Source: Leptodactylus fallax
Lineage: Eukaryota; Chordata; Amphibia; Anura; Leptodactylidae
Direction: 5' to 3'
Length of the DNA stretch: 64,000 nt
NCBI GenBank assembly: GCA_947044405.1
Contig: CAMRHE010000133.1
Location: 4,482,501-4,546,500 of the forward strand
This document shows positions 50,101 to 62,100 of this stretch, one piece after another. The notes below the pieces were generated by a model. The model had not been told where the DNA came from. It did no database searches and saw only the letters and a program-made list of their open reading frames with translations. Position 1 is the stretch's first letter; every line of letters begins with the position of its first letter. The position numbers and the translations under genes are program-made.

Positions 50101-53100
50101 AAATGACAAGACATTGTAATCAATGCTAATTAGATGTTTTTATATATTTTGATATTATTATTCTAATATTACTATAATAATGTTATATCCCAGAGCTGCA
50201 TTCAAGAGTCTGCTAATTATTACTGGAAAGAGTTAGACAAGTTTCTTGCTAAACTCTTATAATACAGCAGAACATCTGCTTAGTCCAGATTACTGTAAAG
50301 GGATGGTTTTCCCGACTATCCACTTGAATCAATAGTGCAAGCTCCATGTATACACTGAACCTGCAGAATAGTGAGCGCAGCTCTGGAGTATAATACAGGA
50401 TGTAACTCAGGATCAGTACAGGATAAGTAATGTAATGTATGTACACAGTGACTGTACCAGCAGAATAGTGAGCGCAGCTCTGGAGTATAATACAGGATGT
50501 AACTCAGGATCAGTACAGGATAAGTAATGTAATGTATGTACACAGTGACTGTACCAGCAGAATAGTGAGCGCAGCTCTGGAGTATAATACAGGATGTAAC
50601 TCAGGATCAGTACAGGATAAGTAATGTAATGTATGTACACAGTGACTGCACCAGCAGAATAGTGAGTGCAGCTCCGGAGTATAATACAGGATGTAACTCA
50701 GGATCAGTACAGGATAAGTAATGTAATGTATGTACACAGTGACTGCACCAGCAGAATAGTGAGCGCAGCTCTGGAGTATAATACAGGATGTAACTCAGGA
50801 TCAGTACAGGATAAGTAATGTAATGTATGTACACAGTGACTGCAGCAGCAGAATAGTGAGCGCAGCTCTGGAGTATAATACAGGATGTAACTCAGGATCA
50901 GTACAGGATAAGTAATGTAATGTATGTACACAGTGACTGTACCAGCAGAATAGTGAGTGCAGCTCTGGAGTATAATACAGGATGTAACTCAGGATCAGTA
51001 CAGAATAAGTAATGTAATGTATGTACACAGTGACTGTACCAGCAGAATAGTGAGTGCAGCTCTGGAGTATAATAGAGGGTACTCAGAGTTAGACAATGTC
51101 ATACACTAAGCTGGTCCAGATGAAGCTCAAAGCCTCAGCACAATAAAAAAGTCACTAACAGGATCTAACCACTATCCTAGTATGCTATCCAACTTTTTAG
51201 GCACATACCTGGTTCTACTGCTCCACGGATGGTGCCGATGACATCATAAATCCTTGTGACCTCATTATTGTTGTACACATGCATCCTTACTTGTCTGAAA
51301 TGTTAAATTATATTAAAATAATTATACAAACAGAAAAAGTTGAAAACGTATTCAGCTTTAAGGGGTTTTCCATGCCATATAACTGATACCTTTACTAAAT
51401 TAACCCATGATGACCCAACCACATGGAAATACATAGGACAGGGTTTACTGTGATAACCTGTGATGGGTACAAAGGGCTAATTTAAAGTAAGGTGTCGCAA
51501 CTACATATTGGAGGCACTGAGGACCCCACCACACCCACCTGATGACGGTTTCCCTTTAATTCTCTTCTATACACTTGTCACAATAACATTTCCAGTTCTA
51601 AAGGCGACCTGATAATAAATGACTCTCACTCTGCAGGTACACGGCTATCTGTCTGTGCCGAGGATATGTGACATTTCACAAAGGTTACTTCCCATTATAA
51701 CATAAAGTCCGCTGCTTTTATCTGTGTGAATGGAGGCGGGGAGCCGTTTGCGCCATACGGCCCACTTGTAAGGTCAGACTGATGGTGGCTGTAGTGACAC
51801 TGCTGTACTGGGACACTATTCTGGATACTATGACCATAACAATGTGCGCCGCAGCAGCTGAGTCAGCCCAAGGTACAGGAGCTGCCTAATGTATACCACC
51901 GGCAAGCAGGATGTGTGCTACTCATTTTGATGCAGCTGATCTGCAATACCACACATATCCTGTGGACAGGTGTGGCGCTACTATAGAAATGAAGCAGCCA
52001 GGCAGTGAGCATCATCTTGACATTGCTCCTATCTTGATCTCCTGCCATGAGCCAGATCCTTGTGCTGTGAAACAGAGTGGGTAGGATGTTCACTAGTTTG
52101 GTGCAGTACCCATAACCACCACTACTAGCAGTGCAGTGCAGCACCTGGCATATAATCAGTACCCCCGGGAAACAGCTGATCTGTGGCAGCCCCAACACAC
52201 GGACCCTGGCCAATCTAAAATTGATGCCTTATAATAGGCCATCAATTTTTGAAAGATGGACAACCCCTTTAAGACACTGGCTGACCAAACAGCCCAAACT
52301 AAGACTGATGTCTCCCTGGTCAGGAATGACTTGCAGAAACATCACAAGCATGTAACAGGGGAGACGGATGTCTGGACTAGATGGACTGAAGTTGGCTGCA
52401 GAGAACGATCAACTAGAAGACAAGCTAATAGATCTTGTAGACTGCTCTCATGGCGGTAATCTCCATATCTGGGGTTCCCAAAGGTTGTTCAGTCTGGTTC
52501 CATGCTGACATTTATGCACAATTGGGTCACAGACCCTTAGGAAGGAGGGACGATCTGAGTTTTTCTGTATTAAATGTGCTCACAAAGTGACAGCACACCT
52601 GCGGGGAGAAGACTCCGAACAGTGTTGGTAAAATGTTCAGCCAGACCTTTGCCCTTTACTTGCCATCAGTTCTTCTCGGTACTTGCAGACAGTTTTTGGC
52701 AGAACTCGGCAGGGAGGTTGTTCCCGCCATCTGGGAGAACTAAGCACAGATCTTCTGTGGATGTAGGCTTGCTCCAATCCGTCTGTCTCTTCATGTCATC
52801 CCAGACAGACTGAATGTTGTTGAGCTCAGGGCTATATCTGTGGGGGCCGTATCATCACTTCCAGGACTCCTCCTCCAAAGGGCAAAGGTCACACCAAATA
52901 TTGATGGGATTTACATGTCTCTTTTCTTCCTTCACTTCTTTCTCAAAAATAAATATTAACCCTTCTATTTCTGAAAGCATTCTTACTTTGCAGCATTCTT
53001 TCCACACTGCCTAAAACTTTTGAACAGTACTTTAGAAGGATTTATTTTTTTTTACAGATTTTAAGAGGCCTTGGAATGGTTGGACACTTCAGTTTAGCAG

Positions 53101-56100
53101 AACTTTAACATTCCGCAGCCAGTCTGTGATGTGGCCAGAGCTGGATGTTATATTTAATAGTTACTTTCCGGCCCTGGATTGTGTTTGATCCAGCATGGTT
53201 TATGAGCTACGTCCTATTTTATATGGAGGTTCTGACGCTGAGGTGGGGGTAGGGAGGGATGATAGTAGAGAGTTCAGCTAGGTGGGGGCAGAATATGGTC
53301 GGCTGATTGGTAGTTCCTGTATAGTGGAAGGTTTGGGATTTTTTTTTTGGCTTCTGTTTTGTTTTGCTAGAAGTTAAGCTTGTCTGGAATATTCGAGGGC
53401 CTGATGCCGTTTGCAATATTCCAGTATAGCAATGCATATCATCTATCCACAGTTTCATTACATGGGACCTCTCTTAGATGGGGGGGGGGGGGTGAACACG
53501 CAGTCCCTCAGTCTGTTCAATTACTTCAAAAAGTGCACCAAAAAGTTGATGTCCAAGGTATTGATTCTGAGATCGATCCCAATGGAAGGTAAGGCTATAT
53601 TCACACCTGTACTGGAGTCACCAACAGACCCCATTATAATCAATGTGATCCCCGTGTTCTATATGTACCTGTTGTTCGGGTCCTCTGACCTAGCTTAAAG
53701 GGGTTGTCAACTTACAGACCAATATTGAGAGACAAATGTTATTGTATAGTAAAAAGTTGTGCAATTTTCCAATATACTTTCTGTATCAATTCCTTGCGGT
53801 TTTCTAGATCTCTGCTTGCTGTCATTCGGTCACTTCTAGTGAATAAAATTCTGACCACGGAGTGGACATCCTTACCCCTCCCCCCTCATGTGATGTACAG
53901 TCCATGCTCATGTGATATACAGTCCATGCTCATATGATGTACAGTCCATGGTCATGTGATATACAGTCCATGGTCATGTGATATACAGTCCATGCTCATA
54001 TGATGTACAGTCCATGGTCATGTGATATACAGTCCATGGTCATGTGATGTACAGTCCATGCTCATGTGATATACAGTCCATGCTCATATGATGTACAGTC
54101 CATGCTCATGTGATATACAGTCCATGCTCATATGATGTACAGTCCATGCTCATGTGATATACAGTCCATGCTCATATGATGTACAGTCCATGGTCATGTG
54201 ATATACAGTCCATGGTCATGTGATATACAGTCCATGGTCATGTGATATACAGTCCATGGTCATGTGATATACAGTCCATGGTCATGAGATGGATATACAG
54301 GTGCACATAATTTTACCCGCTAGAAGTAACAGAATGAATGACAGCAAGCAGAGATCTAGAAAACTGTCTGACTTGCGGGAAAAATTGTGACTTTTTTCAT
54401 GACCTGTACACCTGTTTTCTGGTGCATGAGCCATGATAAATCAACCATATTTTGTTTTAGATGAGGTGAAATGGATCATATCAAGTATACACCTGCCGCC
54501 TCCTTCCTCCTTGTAGACGGTAATCGCCTTGATTTGCTGAGGATCGCCCACGCTGCCCCCTGTTATTATACTAAAGTAATGGATTTGGTCTTAGGTAGGT
54601 CCTCAATATCACTTAGGAACATTAGCTACCAGTGCAACCATTGTCGGACTGAGGTTCCTTGGGCCCACCATATAAAAGGATTCTGGGGGCCCACTCTCCA
54701 ATAACTCCTATAAAATAGACCATAGTACCCTTCAGATTTGGGTGTCTTCTGCTGGACCATTACCATTACCCTGGGCCCCATTGGAGGATCCTCTGGTATT
54801 CTGATGGGCCAGACCAACACTGGCTGCACCACAGACCAAGATTTATTTTCACGAAACGGGACTGTCGGAACTTTGGCGCTGCTTTACGCCTACTAAGAGG
54901 GAGTATACGTGTATTTCCAGGACTTGTTATACATTCTCAAGGTTGACTTGCTGTTGTGTAAGAAGTTGGCGCTATCTACGGTAATATTAGCCGATCACAG
55001 ATCGTAACTGATAAGGGTGGATTCTAGTGAAAAAAATATGGAATTTGCTTTGTGAAGTTGAATACTTTGGCTGTCTGAGACAGAATGGACCTGACACGAG
55101 AAGTAGAGCTGTTTTTTGAGACTAATAAAAATTCTACTGAATCAGAATCAGAATAGTCTGGGACGCACTTAAAGGAAATGTATTGGCAACTATTTTTTAA
55201 CATATATTAAAACCAGATACAAATAACACATCGCTTTTTTTCTATTCTGTTTTTTTTTTTTTTTCAGATCAAAGATTTTTTGTTTTCTATTTTCTGTAGA
55301 TTATGGGGCGGCCATCTTGCCTGAGCTTCTTCTCTGCTCTGTTAAAGGGGTTGTCCAGGACAACTGTTTTTGGCAAGGAGGCCAGGGAAGGTGAAAAAAA
55401 AAAAAAAAAAAAAAAACATACTCACCTGTCCCCAGTGCTCCGGTGTCTCATACCGTAGTCCGGTCCTGCTGCTCTGGGGTCTTGTTTTGGCGGAAGTTCT
55501 CATCACATGTGACCGCTGAGGCCAATCAGCGGACTTAAAGCGGACCTTTCATATCCTCATGTATATGCGGTTTTATATACCGCTAGAAAGCCGACAGTGC
55601 ACTGAATTTCCCATTATGTGCCCCGGGGCTGGAGATATCGGTGCCGTTAGTTTTCTGCCCATCGTCAGAAGGGCATTCTTGACAGTCTAGCTGGGCTGTG
55701 AGGAATGCCCCGCCTGACAGTACTCGTCCATAGACTTGTACTGGGGGGGGCGTCATCATCACTGGACAGTAAGGAACGCCCCCTCTGACAGTACAGGGCT
55801 ATCCAACCCCCTTAACAACATTTAGTGATATGCTTTACGGCATAGTCATGGCCATAGGCAACAATAGTCTGGGGCCAACTCATTGAGGTCTATGGGAGAG
55901 TTTTCTAGACATGCTCTGTGCATGGAGGGGGAGGAGATAAGCTGTGACATCATCTATTGTCAGTTGTGTATGTAATGTGAGTTCTCAGTGGTGTTATCTA
56001 TAGAGGTGTTATCTTCTATTGTAGTCATGTATGATAAATGAGGTGACTGCTGCCATGAATTGGAAATTGTCAGCCTATTATTAGGCCAGAGTGAAAATTG

Positions 56101-59100
56101 CAGAATAGGGTATCTTTTTAAAATTAAAAAAGAAAAAAAAAAAATTCTTAAAAAATATAAACTTGGTTAAAAAAATAGGTAAATTTCTGATGACACATTC
56201 CCTTTAAAGCTTTTTTAAAGGAGTAAGTATCTTCCAGAAAAAAAAAAAAAATTGGTTTAAGAAAAAGGGAAAGTGTTCACTGAATAACGTGTCTCAGGAA
56301 GTGAATATGGAAAATATCCTTTTAGCGGAGAATAAAGTTATTTGGAATTTGGAGACAGCACTACACGAACAAGCTCAACATCACTCCCAAATGAATGGAG
56401 TCAAAACAAACTTTATTGGTGATTCATCAGCCAAGCGCTTGGCCAATTTGGTCCAGGCCCAGGAAAATGTACCAGTGATTGGAGCAATAAGTGGCGCAGT
56501 TCCAGGCCCAGAAAATGTGAGGGTGGAGTTTTTCCATTTCTATCAACATTTACATGCCTCAGAGAATGGTCATCATCCTCATGTGAATTAGAGAAGGCTA
56601 AGCTGCCAGGGCTAATCCTGGAAAAGGCCGAGGTTTAGGAGGGCCCCATCACGTGGGTAGAGGTGTTGGCGGCTGACAAACAGCTTTTACAGAAAAGTTC
56701 CCAGGTATGGACGGACTTCCCTCTAGGACTGTGGATCTCTGTATTTTTTGGAAAATTGGGGCAAATTTATTAAAACTGTCTAAAAGCCAAATTGTCTTTG
56801 TTGCCCATAGCAACCAATCACATAGCAGCTTCCATATTGTATTCCTAAAGAATGAAAGCTGCACTGTGATTGGTTGCCATGGGCAACTTAGTCTTGTTTT
56901 TACACCATTTTGATAGATCTGCCCAACGGGGCCATAAAGGACAAACTCTGGGCAATATCGAAGGTACAAAGGTTTAACCCCTGCTGGTCCTAGTAGCGCC
57001 ATAAGTTCCAGGATAATATATTGTATTAGTTAAGGTTCTTTTTTTTTACCATTTTTTTTCTAATCCCGGAGAACTTTTTTAAGGCCGGGGTCCCATGTGG
57101 CGTAAACACCGCGGAAAAAAACGCAGCATTTTACAGTCCCTGCATTGTGGATGGGAAAAATATGCACAGCGGATACACTGTGATTTCCAAAACTGCCGTG
57201 GTTTTGGAAATCACAGCATGTCAATTATATCTACGGAAAAAACGGCGGTTTCCCTATAGGTATAACGGAAGCAGAAAGTCTGGAAACCTTTCTGTGAAAA
57301 GTGCTGCAGGAAAAACATGCAATGCGTTACCGCCGTGGTTGTTCCCGCAACGCTTTTTGCTGCGGCTGCTACGTGGGGCCTTAGCCTTAGGCTATGGTAC
57401 GGAACGCAGCTAAAAAACGCTTTTCATTGCATTTTAGCTGTGGTTTTCTTGCCTCATTAAATCTATAGGGAAAACAGGAGCGGTAAAATTGATGTGCTGC
57501 GTTTTTGAAAGCGTAGCTGTTCTGCATTTTTTTTTTGCTGCATTTCCGCCACGTAGGACCTTAGCCTAAATATAATATCTTTCTTCCACGATCACTCAAG
57601 GGTCAGCCCCTCTACACAGCCCCCACTCCAATATATCTGGGGCCTGATCATCAGATCAACAATAAAGCGGTTCTATAGTATATACGTAAAGGATGAAATA
57701 ATGGGGAGCATATACAGTACAGACCAAAAGTTTGGACACACCTTCTCATTCCAAGAGTTTTCTGTATTTTAATGACTATAAAAATTGTAGATTCACACTG
57801 AAGGCATCAAAACTATGAATTAACACATGTGGAATTATATACTTAACAAAAAGTGTGAAACAACTGAAAATATGTCTTATATTCTAGGTTCTTCAAAGTA
57901 GCCACCTTTTGCTTGGATTACTGCTTTGCACACTCTTGGCATTCTCTTGATGAGCTTCAAGAGGTAGTCATCTGAAATGGTTTTCACTTCACAGGTGTGC
58001 CCTGTCAGGTTTAATAAGTGGGATTTCTTGCCTTATAAATGGGGTTGGGACCATCAGTTGTGTTGTTCAGAAGTCAGGTGGATACACAGCTGATAGTCCT
58101 ACTGAATGGAGTGTTAGAATTTGTATTATGGCAAGAAAAAAGCAGCTAAGTAAAGAAAAACGAGTGGCCATCATTACTTTAAGAAATGAAGGTCAGTCAG
58201 TCCGAAAAATTGGAAAAACTTTGAAAGTGTCCCCAAGTGCAGTGGCCAAAACCATCAAGTGCTACAAAGAAACTGGCTCACATGAGGACCGCCCCAGGAA
58301 AGGAAGACCGAGAGTCACCTCTGCTGCGGAGGATAAGTTCATCCGAGTCACCAGCCTCAGAAATCGCAGGTTAACAGCAGCTCAGATTAGAAACCAGGTC
58401 AATGCCACACAGAGTTCTAGCAGCAGACACATCTCTACAACAACTGTTAAGAGGAGACTGTGTGCAGCAGGCCTTCATGGTAAAATAGCTGCTAGGAAAC
58501 CACTGCTAAGGACAGGCAACAAGCAGAAGAGACTTGTTTGGGCTAAAGAACACAAGGAATGGACATTAGACCTGTGGAAATCTGTGCTTTGGTCTGATGA
58601 GTCCAAATTTGAGATCTTTGGTTCCAACCACCGTGTCTTTGTGTGACGCAGAAAAGGTGAATGAATGGACTCTACATGCCTGGTTCCCACCGTGAAGCAT
58701 GGAGGAGGAGGTGTGATGGTGTGGGGGGGCTTTGCTGGTGACACTGTTGGGGATTTATTCAAAATTGAAGGAATACTGAACCAGCATGGTTACCACAGCA
58801 TCTTGCAGCGGCATGCTATTCCATCAAAGTTGCGTTTAGTTGGACCATCATTTATTTTTCAACAGGACAATGACCCCAAACACACCTCCAGACTGTGTAA
58901 GGGCTATTTGACCAAGAAGGAGAGTGATGGGGTGCTACGCCAGATGACCTGGCCTCCACAGTCACCAGACCTGAACCCAATCCAGATGGTTTGGGGTGAG
59001 CTGGACCGCAGAGTGAAGACAAAAGGGCCAACAAGTGCTAAGCATCTCTGGGAACTCCTTCAAGATTGTTGGAAGACCATTCCAGGTGACTACCTCTTGA

Positions 59101-62100
59101 AGCTCATCAAGAGAATGCCAAGAGTGTGCAAAGCAGTAATCAAAGCAAAAGGTGGCTACTTTGAAGAACCTAGAATATAAGACATATTTTCAGTTGTTTC
59201 ACACTTTTTTGTTAAGTATATAATTCCACATGTGTTAATTCATAGTTTTGATGCCTTCAGTGTGAATCTACAATTTTTATAGTCATGAAAATACAGAAAA
59301 CTCTTGGAATGAGAAAATGTGTCCAAACTTTTGGTCTGTACTGTACCTCACATAGACAGCAACGTGGTAGCCATGTCCATACTCGCCAATATTTGAAATC
59401 TGAAAATTGGGACATTTGAGCCCACTTCGAGAATGCCCCACACCATCCCAAAACACCCACTTTTGGGTGGGTTTGTATAAACCCAGGTATGCAGCACCCA
59501 GCGCCACTACTAGGGGGTATATATGAAATGATGTAAAAAACTACTGTCTTCATTGCCATAGCAACCCTTTACCACACAGCTTTCATTTTTTAACAGCAGT
59601 ATATGAAACGCTGCGCTGCGATTGGTTGCCATGGCAACAAAGACAGTTTTTCTTTTTCGACGGTTTCATAAATCTGTCGCCTCTTTTTCATATGGTCGTG
59701 TCTGGTACTGCAGCTCAGCCAGGTCACTTGAACAGAGCTGCAGTACCAGATATAGACACATGGATGATTTTCTCACGTGACTCTATGACATCAGAAGATA
59801 ATTTTCATTAAATTTCCTCCGATTTTGGGACATTTTCATACCCTACAATGTACAAAGGATGAAGGTCTTAGATCGATGTTTACCGTTTGGAGGCCTTATC
59901 TGAAAATCCAGGTCCGATGTTATACGAGACGTTAAGATTCCCTTTCCAAAATGCCGGTGAGGCCGGACCTCCCATGAACCTGGAGGAAGATGAAATGTAT
60001 ATTAACTGAGGTGACTACACCAAAGTGCAGACAAATAGGATTAAAATTGATATTAGCCATCATGTGGCTTTTTGTGGATATGCAAATTAGTCTGCAAGTG
60101 CACCATAGGCGGGGCCTGATTTTTTATATTTGCCTACAGCCAGCTGCAAGTGCTCCAGCTCTCCTCTGGAATCGCTGACATCACTGCTCTTTTAGCCGTG
60201 TCACGGTATCTGTAGCTAAAACAGGCTCCGCCCCTGATGCACTTGCAGGCTGAGTTACATATCCATAAAAAGATGATTATCTTTGCACTGGTTCATCGAT
60301 CTGTGGCCACAAATGTATGTTTCTGCTCCTAGTAGAGGCCCCTACAGGGCACTATTATTGATTTGGCACTTGACAGACTCCCTTTAAATGTCTTACCACT
60401 TTCAAGATCTCTGTTTACAGTCAGGGAATGGACACCCAGAAACATAAAACCTGCACGGCCTTCAACCAGCTAGATTTTAGTCTAACAGTTCTTACCCATG
60501 ATGCTACAGTACTGTAAAGTCCCAGAGCCGAAGAGAGATTTATGACACTGGTGTATAGTCCTGGTGTATTCAGGGGGTTGTTAAAGGGGTTGTACGGGAT
60601 TATAAAAAATGACTGCTTCCTTCCAAAAACTGCGCCATAGCTGTCTACTGGTTGTGCCTGATATTGCAGCTCCACTATTTTGACATGAATGGGGCTGAGC
60701 TGCAATACCACACACAACCTGTGGACAAGTGTGGCGCACTTTTGTGAAACAAAGCAGACATATTTTTTCTTTTTTTTTCTTTATAGTGTGGTGTAGAAGA
60801 TGGCAGAGCCAGCTGGAGTGACAATGTGCCATTTTGTGAATTCCCCTGTAACCCCTTATTAGCTAAATTGGCTCTCTTTGTTGTTGCCATGTATGACATA
60901 GACACTGTGTATATAATACAGAGGATAGTTTGCTCTATTGATACTGTAAGCAGTGACTTCAGACTATACAGGGATCCTCCGTTGTAAGAAAATAAAACTT
61001 TGCAGTTTGTTACAATGTATCAGGCTTATGTACGAATATAAACAGATTTACTGCTGATGTGATTCCATTCAGTTTTAGGAAGCTCACTTGGAACGAACCA
61101 ACTACATCTGTCAATTTGTAAGGGGCTGAGCAATAAGGCAATGTGCGCTATATCAATAAAATGTATTATTGTTATTATTACATTTGCCAAAAGTACCAAT
61201 TTCCATGGTCCAGCGAGCCCGACCACAAAACGGAGCAGTTGTAGGCAAATGAGTATTAAGAAGTTGCTATTGAAAAATGTGTAGTTGTTAGGGAGTGTCC
61301 CTAGCAACGTGATTGTCAGGCATAACACAGCTGTTAAAGGGGTTTTCCCGTGAACGTAACCAAATTTAGATTTGTAGACGGTTAAAAGTAAAACATTTTT
61401 GTAAATATAAATAATTAAAAATTTTAAAGATTTCCTCTAACCATCTTAGTGGCGACATCAGTTGTCTTGATCGGTTGCCAATAGATACGACCACTAATGC
61501 AGGAACTTTCTATGGTCGAAAACCCAGTCATGATGTCCTTAGTCACACCATGCTGACCCCATCTCATCCTACTCTATTATTCAGATTTTTGTGAAATTAA
61601 ATTTCAGGAATTTGTGATTATTTACAATATCAGACAACTTGGCTTCAATACATTCCTGACATACCTCAGTATTTTCTCAGCATCGTGGTATCCTATGGGA
61701 TGGACGGGGATGCTGGGGAGTCCCACTCCTTCATCTGCCTTATATCTATAGGTAAAATCTGCCAAAGAGGAAAATCATCACCCACAGATCGCTGACCGGA
61801 CGGATAAGAACCATCCCATCTTATGGCACCCACAATGAATGTCACTTCCCCTCCACCGCACAGGACGTTGTCTCCCTAGTTCCTCCAAGTGTTCAAGATA
61901 TTACAATTTGGTGTTTTGGTAACGGGTATCGGACCCCACCAATGTGATATTGATGACCTATCCTAATGATCGGCCATCTGTATCCCAGTCCAAGAAAAAC
62001 CCTTTAGGCTAAGACCCAACATAGGGGGCCGCAGCAAAAATGTGCTGCAGGAAAAACCGTGGCGACAACACATCGCGTTTTTTTCCCGCAGTGCTTTCAC

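Noticed and set aside
50249..51028. Series of 65-75-codon frames starting every 97 bp.
   Set aside because: They are produced by the 97-bp tandem unit and have no independent support.
61747..61758. Acceptor CTATAG|A, 12 bp inside the NAALAD2 exon at 61665.
   Set aside because: The outer acceptor TCTTTGGCAG gives the family-length segment and joins in phase with the upstream exon; the inner one would lose frame or four conserved residues.
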